This document shows, one piece after another, positions 1-12,359 of a DNA stretch of 64,000 nt. The stretch comes from Neodiprion pinetum (taxonomy: Eukaryota; Arthropoda; Insecta; Hymenoptera; Diprionidae): assembly GCF_021155775.2 (NCBI RefSeq), contig NC_060235.2, positions 28,250,607 through 28,314,606 on the forward strand. Reading direction: 5' to 3'. The position numbers and the translations under genes were made by a program. The notes beneath the pieces were generated by a model, which ran no database searches, was not told the origin of the DNA, and saw nothing but the letters and a program-made list of their open reading frames with translations. The stretch's first letter is position 1. Each line of letters starts with the position of its first letter.

Positions 1-2249
1 TTTTAGAAATTATTCCAGAGGGTAAGTACCTAGCTGTTTCCTCAGTAATACCATAAGCAAGTATAAACGTATAATCGGTAAAAAATCCTAAAGAAATTTG
101 ATGAGAAAATAAGAAAAATTACGAATGCGGCACGTTATTAAACTAGAATATAGTGCCAATTCATGTATTTAACTTACCAATAGCACATTTTATATCTGTT
201 CTTTATGAACGGTGGGCATTTGTTACGAAAATTTTAGCTGATATACGTACTTCACTTTACAATTAATATTCACAGACAGCGATGCTAGTTTAACAAAAAA
301 AATTCATGGTCCAATAATCACCAGTATGATGTGATGTATAATTTATAATATAATACCCATGAGAAGCGTACCAAAAACGAGTAATTGCAGATACAAGGAG
401 AATATGTGAAAAATATTTATAAATATTCAGATAAAGTTATGTAAAATAATTTCTGATAATAAAATAATTTTGTTTTACCGATATTTTGTTTAAATAATGT
501 TCCCGTTGTGTTGAAAAAGATTTATTCGAAGGATGTGATGAGAATGATTTGATACAAAATGTCTAATTGCAGTAAATTAAACTTATGTAAAGCTAGCAAA
601 ACGCTGGTAGTCCTAAATTATTGAAAGAATCGATATTTACAAAGTAAATCGTACACTTAATGAAATTAACCGAATCATGCGATGTATGTAGATGCAGGTT
701 TACAATATCCTCATAATTCAACATGGGAAGTTAACCTTTTTAAATATTTACGTATTGAAACAATCAGTTATATATTTCATACGTAGCTGCATTAGTACAA
801 ATAAATTCACCATACAAAAACGTTACTACTAATTTTATAGCACTTTACTTTATTGTTTACTTACAATGTGTGTTATAAATTTTCACTTGACAGGTTCGAA
901 TCGACTCAAATCTATTCACTTAATATGCAATTCGAACTCTTTATATTTTAAACTGAACGTTTATAGAGTTCTACATTTACCTCTCGATTGTTTTGATCTT
1001 GACATGGAGTATTTTTAATCATGTTAGGATTGGAACTTTCTTGAAGTTTAGACCGTATATTCGGGTAAATTTGGGATTACATTAATGCATCTTTGTATGG
1101 TGCAACTCATTCAATTAAGTTATACACCCACTTTTCATATATTGGTGTAACAATTTAATGTATTCAAATCTGTGGTAAATCAAAATACACACATTTTAAC
1201 TATTAGAGGTTGCTTGATTAAAAATATTAACAAGATATAAACTTTACAATATATTGACTTTAATTAGTACCAGGGTACTAACAACAATTACCCACGTTCA
1301 TTGTGACAAAGCATATAAGAGGACCACATCTACCTTGTTAATTCTCAATTTAACAATGCGAAAAGTGAGTAATACACAAGACAAGCAATTTATTAGAATC
1401 CAACACAGATTGTGAGAAATATCATAGTATTGCACGTCTTTTACATCTGTACTGACTGGTAAATATGTAAGTAGCTTGCAAAATATAATATATCATTAAT
1501 TTATAACGTACTGATTAGAAACCTGCTCTACAACTGAAAATAAGTCAAGCATGTAACTATTAATTAAACACGCATACGAACGAAATTTTCTAGGAATTTA
1601 AAGGAGAGTCAGCAATGTAAGTAGTAAGCCAAATTAAGATTTTACACAATATTGGCAGAAAATTCATTTTTGTAACAAAATTACCGGAATAAATACATAT
1701 AGAGTAATGATAATATTACCAAAATAGAAAATTTTTATATAGTAATTGTCCAGCAAGGTCGTATGTATGCATATTGTTACATGTGTGTACATAGCCCTTA
1801 ACTATAAATTAGAAATCAGCCATTAAATTATTTAGTAAGTAAGCTATGTCCACATTTATTTTATTTTAGGATGTAAAAAAGAAAATTAAGACCAAAAAGT
1901 TAACCTTTCTATGACATATGTCAAGTTGAAAATACTTCAAATGCAAGCTCAAAACACATCAGTGAGCCTCGTTGAATTTACCTCATTTGAATAATTTACG
2001 TTGTTGCTATATGAAAAGAATAAGTTTTTTAATCCACAATCTCCACTATATATTCTTGGCTTAAAATGAGAACAAATACCTTCTGAATTTCAGTCAACTG
2101 CATGATAGATAATTATAACATTCAAGTCTGATCACAGTATACACTGTGTTCGCTGTAACGTTACTACATACACTGCTATCAATTAGTAAATAATTTTTCA
2201 ATTTCATATGAGTACCTTGCAATTCGCATAAACCTCAGATAGTATCACA
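1..2249. other. AT-rich flank, probable 3' UTR and downstream DNA of the MEMO1-like gene
   Basis: No open frame longer than about 60 codons and no splice-bounded coding exon was found here. The part nearest 2249 is expected to be the 3' UTR of the minus-strand MEMO1 gene. A possible minus-strand polyadenylation signal (AATAAA, seen as tttatt) lies at 1855-1860. Confidence 0.5.
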
Positions 2250-4960
2250 TCACTCAAGTAACAACGCAGCACTGGCATAACTAACAGAACTATCACTCAT
2301 ATTATTACATTGACTGCTTTGAGCATATTTCAGGAACTTAAGGTTCATCTTTTGGCCATTAGTATTACTTCTTAAACTGCTGATAGCCTAAAACAAAAAA
2401 ATTTAGAGTGAAAAAATCGGTAGATATCCAGTATCTATCTTACGCTGCACGTTAGAATGATGATATAGTCAATCTTTACAAACGCCGTAAAAGTTCACGT
2501 ATTTTAACTATTATCAATGACTACACATCACAAACTTGAAACGCAATTATACAATCTGAAGTGTGTTTCATAATTTATGCATAAGTCTTGATTTTCAAAT
2601 GGTGTTGCTTCACTATGGTTCGAACTCAAATTGAATTTTTTGAAAGAACTTATTGTTAGGACTGAATTGTGTAAGTTTCACTATGAATTTTAACTTCATC
2701 GACATAAGTTTAGAATTGCAATAAGAATAACTGTTCTAACTATTTACCTGCAAAAGCACTCCAATTGGATGTCTTCCACATATAGTATTTCCATATTTTT
2801 TAAGATAATCGGTAAAAGCAGGTGGATTTAATGTTTCAATTATGTCCATACCCTGTGGATAATGACATATTCACAATTAAATGAATCAGACGACCTGTAG
2901 TGTTTACATTAAATTTGACAAGTACTTTATATACGAAAACCTATTGCAAAACAAGAAACAAAAAAATACAGTTCAAAAAATTGTTGCTCTTTGGAGTGAA
3001 TTTATGATCCATCAGTTGTATCGAAGTCAGTAGATGTACTTACCATTTTATCGAGATTTTGGATGGATCTATGAATGGGTCCACACGAACGATCATAGTA
3101 AGTATAACGAAAACGCTGACCCCAATGGCAGAAGTCAGATGATATAATAAATAAGCTTTGTGGATCAGCCAAATAAGGGGCAAGTAGATTTCCGTAAGCA
3201 GCTTCTCTATCTGGGTTTAAGGATCCTACTAAAATTGGAATTATAGTAAAGGAGTCCTTGAAGCTGAAATATTATCAACGTAATTAATTTAAAAAAATTA
3301 TTATCAACATTTAAGAATATACCAATAAGTAATCGCATATTTATTCCCTTAGAATAGGATTCAAAATATAAGTATACAAAACACGTACTCCTCCATAACT
3401 TTGGCAATGTAAGGTAAATGCATCTCGATGCTATGTTCATCCTCGTCGGTGTTCATATCCATCCATTCAAATTGATTAGTTTCTTCTAGTTCTCTGTAAA
3501 CTGTAAGACAGAACTATTTAAAAGTTAAAAATTAAATACAAGCCATGCATACTGACAGTGTAACAGAGAATTTCCATGGTAGTGCAATGCTGCTGCAAAA
3601 ATATACTACATCTGTTTAAAAGTTTTTCCAACAACAAGAAAAAAAAGTTTAACTGATATCAACTCTCTGACTATCGGTTACAAATTAATGAAATTAAGAA
3701 TATGATATAAGAGTACAGCATAACTTTCCAGTTGTCCACAGATGTTTTTACGTATTGAATAAGCGTGTCCTACAGTTGATATTATTATTATGTATAAATA
3801 TGGCAATACCTGTCATTGAATAAGAATTTTTGAAAAGATCTTATCGGGAGATAACCATTCAACACAATATTTTAAATAAATGAATAAATTTTGGGCTCAT
3901 AAAAAAATATTGAATTAGTAAAAGTTGAAACTTGCTACTATGCACTTGATTATGACGCTGTTAAATTCCAAAACAATAATATTCACCTTGTTGATCTATA
4001 TGTAGATCATACAGAGGTGTTCGATAAACAGATGCAGAGGAGAGAGCACATCCTGCCAACCTCACATGGTGGGACGGCCCTAAAATAAATATCCTGCGGC
4101 TGCGCAATAGAAATTTCATTATAATTGAAATTAGGAATTTTCCCTACTTGTAAAAAAAATTATCAGGATATCAGTGTCTCAGAGGATACAAAACATAATG
4201 TGCAAGAATATAGTTTATAAAATGTTAACAAAACTTATCATTTAGTTTTTGAGGGTAATGTATGGTTTTACATTTCTTTTGCTTATACTTACACAACGAC
4301 AGGACTGATTTGCCGATAAGCGAATCCAGCGCATGCTCCGCAGTAGGAATAGCCTGCATGACTGTAAAGTTTTGTTTAAATCTTTTTGTCAAACGCCACA
4401 CTTACATAATGATTGTAATGATTGTAATTATTACTAACGGGGCGATAATTGCTCTGGCTGGTCCATGGGTCAAATCTGCAGCATTCAACCAGCTGCCCAA
4501 TTGCTTATTCAGCTCAGTGCCTGTAAATAATTAAAACATTTAGCTGTACTCATGTTCATTTTGCTTTTGATGTATGAGCCCACGATATTTTTACTTTTCC
4601 AGCAAAGCAACAAAGCTGTATTTCGCCTTTAACATTATTACCAATCTGATTGCAATAAACCTCAGAGGAACTATTTGTACTGATTAATAAATCACAAGGT
4701 AAATGAAATATTGTGGCAAACAATGAAGAGTACGAAAGAGAAGTGCAGAGAGAATCAAGTATATTGCGCCGTACATAATGAATTTTGTAATTTTTTAATG
4801 GGTTGATGACCTCAAACAAAGGTTATAAACACAACTAGATGATATTCTCAAGGAATCATTTGGCCGTTATAGATGATTGAAATTAACGTATATTCAGGAT
4901 TTTCTCACCAGAATCCGTATACCAGCTACCAGCGTGCGACGCCCTTCTGGTCACTGCCAT
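2250..4960 (-). CDS. Memo: MEMO1 (mediator of ErbB2-driven cell motility 1) orthologue
   Basis: Eight minus-strand exons join in phase: 4909-4960, 4439-4520, 4293-4361, 3987-4099, 3389-3500, 3044-3263, 2748-2852 and 2250-2387. The predicted protein is 296 aa; vertebrate MEMO1 is 297 aa. The start ATG at 4958-4960 is followed by the family N-terminus with 'SHAGSWYT'. Visible family blocks are 'APHAGYSYCG' (His about 46), 'GPSHHV' (His about 78), 'SSDFCHWGQRFRY', 'NTICGRHPIGVLL' (Cys about 241) and 'KYAQSSQC' near the end. These histidines and the cysteine match the metal-site residues described for the family. MEMO proteins resemble class III extradiol dioxygenases structurally and have been linked to copper-dependent redox and cell motility. 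All junctions are GT-AG; one donor is GTTAGT. The start lies about 650 bp from the divergent exonuclease 1 start. Identification is firm; the function is inherited from the family. Confidence 0.95.
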
Positions 4961-5613
4961 TGTTGAATATTAACTGTAGAATTCAATAATTTTTAGAAAA
5001 GGCAAAGTTTGCCACCCAGAATCGTCAATTACCACAGTTTTTGCACTGCTAGTGGTGACAGTACGCACTTTTCTTAGTTATCCCTGATTTTCGAGGCGTC
5101 TGACGTTATTTGTAATTCTTGTCCATGTTAGGCAACTTAGAACGGTCGGCAACGAAAAACTGTATGACAGATTACTTTGCCGAAAATTGCATTTGCCCGT
5201 TCAAATAGATGCAAAATACTTTTAAACAATACTTTCCGTCTATAATAAGTGTTTATTGATCCTTGGTTGTTTCAAATGATGAAATCTAACCTGATTTTCA
5301 TTTAACACCTAATGAGAATTTAGTTTCTTAGGGTTTATAGTGAACGCAATCGATAATCGCACATTGTATGGCTCTAATTCGCGCCAAAAATCATTGGAAG
5401 GCTAGAACAGTTGTGGGTTTAGTTACAACGTTGGCCAGTTCTGACAGATATCATGGAGTCCGCTGCTGCGGCGTGGGATTTTTGTGTTCTCTTACAAGAA
5501 TAATGTACTTACATGAATAATATCAATCTCTAACTGTGCCCCTCATACATGTATATAAATCTGGCGAGCCATATATTGTCAATTTTGTTTTTGGCTAATT
5601 GTAAGTGGACACA
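4961..5613. promoter_or_regulatory. Shared intergenic region between divergent Memo and Exo1
   Basis: This 653-bp gap separates two start codons that point away from each other, so it should hold the promoters and 5' UTRs of both genes. I saw no clear TATA box close to either start and no other gene. The assignment rests on position. Confidence 0.5.
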
Positions 5614-8600
5614 ATGGGGATTACTGGTTTACTCCCGTTTTTGGAGAAAGCATCGACGAAGGGCAATATCAGTCAATTTGCCGGAGGGACGGTAGCTATT
5701 GACACTTATTGCTGGCTTCACAAAGGAGCCTTTTCATGTGCCGAAAAATTGGCTCTCGGACAACCCACGGATGCGTAAGATATTCTTATTCTTTCTTGCT
5801 CGGAATAAAATTATATCTATTCTGTGAAATATCCATGTTCAGCCAATAGAATTGAACACGGACCTATCATAACATAAGGATTGATTATTATAGACTCACA
5901 GTATTTTACATATCATCCGGATACATCCTTAAAACTATTTGAAACTGTGTTCGAAGGCCATTAAATTGATTTCGAACCAGCAACACTCGTCCTGTATGTT
6001 GTCTGAAATGGCTATGGAGAGATGAAATATCCTGCATGCTGAATTTTCCGGTCTCTACTTGTATTTCAAGTAATACTAGCAAAATCAGTCGCAGTCTGTT
6101 GTATTTTGTCAGTCCTTGAAACATTGTTCTGCATTTGTTTTCAAATAACATATGTTGAATAGAATGAATTTGTAAATTATCTAAAATCTGACAATCTGTG
6201 GATTAAGTAAATATTCAAACTTACTCATTTTTATTCTAGGTATGTTACATATTGTATGAGGTTTGTTAATATGCTGCTTGGCAATAACATTAAACCAATA
6301 CTAGTATTTGATGGATGTCATTTGCCTGCAAAAAAAGATACAGAATCTAAGAGAAGAGAGTGAGTATTAATATATAAGTCCATGAAACTTGACTTATTGT
6401 TTACTACTATCAAATGCAGTTTGAACCTTGTAAAATTAAGATTCATGTTGTTTCCAATGTATTGAAAAATAACGTCAATAAACCATAGAAGAATAATCAA
6501 TTAAACTTATCAGAAATATTACACTGTCACTTGCCTTATACAATTCATTGAAATGAATATTTTTTCAGACTGAGAGACAAGAACCGTAAAAAAGCTGCTG
6601 AATTAATACGCCTTGGTCAAGTGGCAGATGGAAAAAATCTTTTAAGACGGTCAATTGACATATCGCATGAAATGGCATTGAATCTCATCAAAGCATGCCA
6701 TGAACGCAACATTGATTGCATTGTAGCACCATATGAAGCAGATTCTCAGCTAGCGTATTTAAACATTTCTGGCATAGCAGATGTTATTATTACAGAAGAT
6801 AGTGACCTTACATTATTTGGTTGCAAAAAGGTGAATCACGCCAGACAAATGTTGAAATTTTTGGTATTTTCATCTGATTACCTTACTAATCAAAGTTGGC
6901 AATTACTTAAAATTGAAAAATTGCAACTCTAATACCAATAGTGGCGCATCACTGCTATATATCTTAAAATCCCACACCAGCCGCTACAATTTTTATTTTT
7001 AATGTTTAGTGGTTAAATATGCCAGGTAGATCGTCATATCAACTGCACCAATGTGTTACTAATACAAATTACTCCACACTGCAGATATTCTTTAAGATGG
7101 ATGTCGCAGGTAATGGTGTACTTGTCGAACAAGATCGGTTTCATTTAGCAATGGGTGTGCGGTCCGAGCACTTTAGCATGGACAAATTCCGCTATATGTG
7201 TATTCTATCAGGTTGCGATTATTTGCCCTCGCTGCCAGGCATTGGCCTGGTCAAGGCATGCAAGTTCATTAACAAGACCGCTGAAACAGACATGCATAAG
7301 GTACTCTGCAATTGTTCTCAATGTATTCAACATCATCTAATTTAATATTGAATACTTCACTTTGTATTATAAAGTTGCAAGTTTGAAATGGGTATTCTTT
7401 TTTTTAAATGGTATTCACTGTTTTGTATTGTGTTTTTTCCACGGATTTTTATTTGCAGGCGCTTACGAGGTTGTCCTCATACCTTAATATGAAATCCCTA
7501 GATGTTTCCATTGAGTATAGGGATGCATTTCTCCGAGCAGATGTTACATTTAAACACCAATTAGTATTTTGCCCTTTCAAGAGAAAGCAAGTACGCCTCA
7601 CTCCCCCTACAACTGATGTCACTCCAGAACAATTGCATTATGCAGGCAAAGAAATGCCTGATGATCTAGCTTGGCAGTTAGCTATCGGCAATTACGATCC
7701 CATGTCTCTAAAGAAGATCCACGATTACGATCCTGACACTTATGCATCTGGGAAGGTGAATGAAAAAACCAAATCTACTTGCATTCATAGCACATCAATG
7801 TTGATTTCAACCAAATACGCTCTCTTATATAGCTCCACAAAATTCTTGTATATAATACTCATTTCTTTACGCTACAAAAGCATATTTAACAAACTTCATT
7901 TATTATACTTTACACTTCTTCCAGAGTATAACAAGAACCAATTCTTGGAAAGCTGCACCAGTAGTAAAACATGATAGCATTTGGAATACAGATTTTAAAA
8001 TCAATAAAAAACCACCAAAAGAAGACAAGCAGACAACATTATGGCCTGATACATTCGGCAAAGTTACTATTCTTAAAACATCTGACATTGCACGACCGTT
8101 AACGTCACCTAAGCGCAGTTATGAAGGTATTTTCTTTTTATTTTTACTTCAATCATTTAATCATGGTTTGAAAAATCAGGTTATTTCACTTACTGAACAT
8201 TTGTTGGAAATTGTTGTAAATGACACAAAAAACGTGCAAAGAGAATGTCATGTACAGGGAGTTTATTCGCTACCTTTATAATATGTTCAACGCCAGCCAG
8301 ATCGTAATTTACAATGGAAAGAAATAGTGGCAAAATAATTCCAAAGTGTAATCACTAACTTCATTTTCGTAGTGACACTCTCTGTTATCACCATTGGCAA
8401 CAAATAATGACACAAATTATATCTTTATTTTTTTACGTTAGTTTGGCATGATGAACTTCAGCATTAGCTTATGTCAGAGGTATTGAAAAAAATTAAAGAA
8501 TTTTATTTGGCAAAGCATGAACTAATAAACCTAATTTGATTTTAGAAGTTAACGAGATGGAACAGGAAGAAATGATTAAATTATATACAAGAAACAAATC

Positions 8601-9624
8601 TGAGAGTAACAAACGTTCATGTAGTGATGTTGATGTATCTAATCTCCAACTAGATACGTCTGGTTTAGAGGAGAGAGAAAAGTCCCCAATATTAGTCAGG
8701 AGGGCAAATCCGTTTGCAAAGACCACTAAGTCTCTAGAGATTTCTCCTAGCCTTTTGGATAAAGGCAAGAACCGTTCTAAATTTCGAAACTTGGCTAGAT
8801 TTCGCCCGACTGTGGTAGACAATAATATTTTAACAGAGAGTAAATTTTTTGCACAAACTACTGATTTACCCAAGCTACCAAATTTCAAAAATTGTGCAAC
8901 AGCTAACTATCCCGCAACGGAAAAGTGCTATGGCCTGTACCAATCCGCTGACTCTAAGGCACACACGGCAGAAGCATTAGAATATGACAATTATCTGCTT
9001 TCCAGAACAGATGATCAACAATTAGAGTGTAAAGAATTAGATATTAAAAATGAAAGAAGAATTCCTGCTGTTGAAGATAGAATGGAAACATCACAGAATC
9101 ATGCAGTCATACAAGAGTTGTGCATATCTGAGTCGACGTACGAAGAAACAGTAACTGAGATGCATGGTGCCTTACCTGTAGCAGAAGAGGAATCAACTTC
9201 AGGTGTAAATTCTTTAGACATAGTTTATACTGACAGGGATATTATTTTACCTGTGAATACGCGAAATTCAAGTATTGCAAATGGTTTAAAAGATCTCCAG
9301 CCAAATTATACGAAGCCCAATTTACTGCAATGGAAAAACACCAAAGTAAATAGCTCCACAGCATTGCTGTCGATTGGTGTTTTGAACAGCCAAAATAATG
9401 GAACTCTGAGGGCAATGCAAGGAGCTGCTAAAACGGTATCTTCAAACCTTAATGTGTGTGTTGTTCAAAATTTTCTAAATTCTAACAATGAGTATACATA
9501 ATTTCAGAATCGTCTACCTCGGACCAGAAGTGTAAATAAAAAATTTCAACCTGTGAAAAGAAAGTCTCAAGTAGAACAAGGACAACAATGTCTGCTCAGC
9601 TCATTTGGATTTCAGAAAAAGTAA
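5614..9624 (+). CDS. Exo1: Exonuclease 1, 5'-3' exonuclease and flap endonuclease of mismatch repair
   Basis: Eight exons: 5614-5774, 6240-6359, 6569-6830, 7085-7300, 7459-7755, 7925-8126, 8546-9435 and 9508-9624, giving about 754 aa (human EXO1 is 846). The protein begins 'MGITGLLPFL', the FEN1/EXO1 N-terminus. The XPG-type nuclease carries the expected acidic residues: Asp30, Asp78 in 'LVFDG', Glu150 and Asp152 in 'PYEADSQLAYL', Asp171 and Asp173 in 'TEDSDL', and Asp226 in 'SGCDYL'. A helix-hairpin-helix block 'PSLPGIGLVKACK' follows. From about residue 370 the protein is low-complexity and probably disordered. The C-terminus has 'QQCLLSSFGF', which could be a degenerate PCNA-binding motif. 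EXO1 family enzymes resect DNA in mismatch repair and recombination. The 74-bp intron before the last exon was inferred from frame. The 3' end has an alternative, splicing at 9621 to 9853-9871, which gives a slightly longer tail. Confidence 0.93.
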
Positions 9625-9871
9625 GCTTGCTAATATCTTGTTCCTGATTCAGGTTGCCTTTTTGCGTACCCTAATAATGACTGCATATTATTTGTCCGTT
9701 TCTGGCATCGATGAATCTAAAAGAAATTGTCGATCACCAATTTTTTAATATTGAGTATTCAGTGTATCATCATTTCATTGATTTCACTTTTTTTCAAACA
9801 CGCATCATATCGAAATCGCCAAATAAAATATTTAATGCAATTACTTTTCCAGAACTGGTCTTCAGCATTGA

Positions 9872-10549
9872 AATTCAGATTTAGCTAAACGTACAGGGTG
9901 CATTTAAGCAACATGGATTGCGGGTTCAAAAATACAGTGTTAAGCATATTGCTAAATAATATAATGAATACAAACAATGAAAGGGAGCAGTTTGATTATT
10001 TATAACGTTGAAACAGTCGCTAACTAAATATTTGTATATGTAGATTAAGTATGTTGTTTGTTGAGTTAGAATGACTTTAAATAATTTGTTTAATATTCCT
10101 ACGTAAGGGCGGCTCGCAAAGTACTGACGCAATTACCATGTGATTTTTCTACGAATATCAAATCCAAACAGTGTGTCTGGCTATACGATATTAAGTTGTT
10201 CACACACACGTTATGTCTGAAGATAGTATAGTACTAATAATTTTTCAGTATAGTCCATATCGATCTTATACAGCATAATTTCGAAGATACGACCAATTCA
10301 ATGTGATTCATTAATTTATCGTTCCTAGACAATTGTACTTACATGTGTACATTTTTTTTGCAAATCAAATACCTCTAATAATGAGAAATAAACATATTTT
10401 TGATAATCTGTGATCAACTTAATTTGCGTTTTTTTAAGTTTTGAACTGTGAATGTTTTTAGGGCACTCAGTGAAAAGAAAATGCATGTCAACGAAATATA
10501 AATTTATTCGATATCAGATAAAAATATTTTGACCAGTTAGTAAGAAGTA
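9872..10549. other. Convergent 3' UTR region between Exo1 and FKBP2
   Basis: No coding exon was recognised. Plus-strand AATAAA signals lie at 10387-10392, and another at 9822-9827 sits just before this stretch. On the minus strand a signal at 10503-10508 lies 42 bp past the FKBP2 stop. The two transcripts converge here. Confidence 0.5.
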
Positions 10550-11498
10550 TTAAAGTTCGTCTCGAATAACAACGTCATCAACTTCTTCCAGTTCTTCTTT
10601 TGGCACAAGTTTTATGAGTTCTATTATAAATATAACAGTTGCATTTGGAGGTACTTTTGGTAATGCGCCAGGTGTTCCATAAGCCAGATCTGGTGGTATT
10701 ACAAGTTTTCTCTTTTCTCCTTCACACATTCTACAAAAAAAATTGATTAAACAGTATACGATCCTCTTTGATATATTCAAATTTAACGAAATCACAAATG
10801 TTGCAAAAAATAAAGCAAAGTTCAGTAACTAAAGCTGAGAAATATGCCGGAAAATTATATGTCTAAAATATTCGCTGAATGAATATGCCTTTAATTAACA
10901 AGGCATGATATAAAAAAGGAGATTCTAGGATATAAAATAACATGACGCTCTGGAAGTTGGAAAAAATTAAAATTGTAAGTACCCCATGAGACCTTGTTCC
11001 CATCCTTTGATGACTTGCCGATAGCCTAAAGTCACCGGCAAGGGTTCACCATAAATATAACTACTGTCAATTTCTGTACCATCTTCCAATGTTCCCTGAA
11101 ATCATAAGAAATTAATAGTGCTTTCGTTCCCGAAATATTTTATAAATCTTCGGTAGTGAAAAACAAAATGTTTGAATTTGTAACATGACGCAAATAATTC
11201 TGCAAATAAAGTTTCCTAACTTTTGGCCAGATTTTCGAAAAAAAAATATTGAATGATTGTATCACTGATTTTACTCCATGATTGTATAATCGTTGTAGAA
11301 TTTTCACAATAACTCCGGGTAAAAAAAGCATACCACATAATGCACGGACAAAGTATCCCCCTTTTTCGATTTGACTTTACATTTGTCCACTCGTTTTTTT
11401 ATGCCAATTTGTAATTTTCTCTTCGTACCGTCATTGACATTGGCACCAAGTGACAGTGACAAACAAACTGAACCCAAGAATATCAGATAACTCTTCAT
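10550..11498 (-). CDS. FKBP2 (FKBP13)-type peptidyl-prolyl isomerase of the endoplasmic reticulum
   Basis: Three minus-strand exons, 11334-11498, 10983-11095 and 10550-10730, encode 152 aa. Residues 1-18 form a hydrophobic signal peptide. 'KRKLQIGIKKRVDKCKVKSK' is the family entry to the FKBP fold. The single FKBP domain shows 'EDGTEIDSS', 'VIKGWEQGLMG' with the conserved Trp, 'CEGEKRKLVIPPDLAYG' with the conserved Tyr, and the last strand 'ATVIFIIELIKL'. The chain ends '-IRDEL', a KDEL-like ER-retrieval signal; human FKBP2 ends RTEL. The family catalyses proline cis-trans isomerisation and binds FK506. Length and the single FKBP domain without EF-hands favour FKBP2 over FKBP14. A minus-strand AATAAA at 10503-10508 gives a short 3' UTR. 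The start is the only ATG before the signal peptide. Confidence 0.95.
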
Positions 11499-12192
11499 TC
11501 TTCAACAATATAAGTTACCGTTGTTCGATTCTAAGACCGAATGATAATTTTTATCCGTAAATATACAAACACTGGTCACGTATTTTGGATTTATATCGGA
11601 CATAAGAGGTTAGGTTAGGTTAGGTTGTGCATTCTGGTGATCGCTGCACAAAACAACCGTCATTTGCACAGGGTAGGAAGTACAATTACGTGTTCGCTAA
11701 ACTGCTGCCAATTGTGCGACTCAAAGGACGAACTACTTTAGAATTATGGTAAAGTAAAATTTATTTTAACACCATATACTGTAATCTTGTTGGGAAATTA
11801 AAGTTTTAGTAATATACTTCGGTACATTTGATCAAGGATTGTTATCAGAAGTGCAAAATTCTAAGTTTACAATTTCTTTTTCACCGATGAATAGTCACAC
11901 TAACAGAATTTATTTCATCATTGTCTGCTTTATGGAAATTGTTATTCATTTGAAAATAATTCCAAGTCATCACTTGATAACTCATTATACATGTTAACAC
12001 CGATGCGTTTACAAGATCGGATGATGAGGGAAAGTTTGATTGAAAAATGAAGAATTTACTACAAAAATTCTTTATTATTTTGTGGTTACTCTAACTAATG
12101 CTTGTACATTCATTCGGTTCAGTAACATCCATTTGAATAATCTGAACGACTTAGACAAAACTTATACATATATGTATGAACCTGATACTCAC
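11499..12192. other. Upstream region of FKBP2 and downstream flank of the left Hsp70
   Basis: No coding exon was recognised. It contains a run of about four GGTTA units at 11608-11627, about 110 bp upstream of the FKBP2 ATG. At 12071-12076 lies tttatt, the likely minus-strand AATAAA of the left Hsp70, unique to that copy because it is outside the palindrome arm. Confidence 0.5.
11608..11627 (+). repeat. Short telomere-like (TTAGG)n tract
   Basis: About four consecutive copies of the insect telomeric pentamer unit TTAGG lie just upstream of the FKBP2 start codon. The tract is too short to be a telomere. Similar short tracts are common near arthropod promoters, so it may be a core-promoter feature of FKBP2. 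Confidence 0.6.
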
Positions 12193-12359
12193 ATTATTTA
12201 CAAATAAATTACAAATCATTAACAGTGGATAAAACATAACATCAGTCTCATAGGAACATTCAAAGTAGTTACAATGAACAAATTGGTAAATGAAAGATGA
12301 CTTAGATGCGCAGTGAGGAGATTCGGCAGTCGTGAGGGACTCGATAAAAGTTTAGGTGT

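Noticed and set aside
893..905. GGTTCGAATC resembling a tRNA T-loop
   Set aside because: No D-arm, anticodon stem or acceptor pairing is visible in the 60 bases upstream. The same holds for a similar motif near 57810.
3207..3440. 77-codon minus-strand frame across MEMO1 exons
   Set aside because: It spans an intron and reads out of the MEMO1 phase, so it is not a gene.
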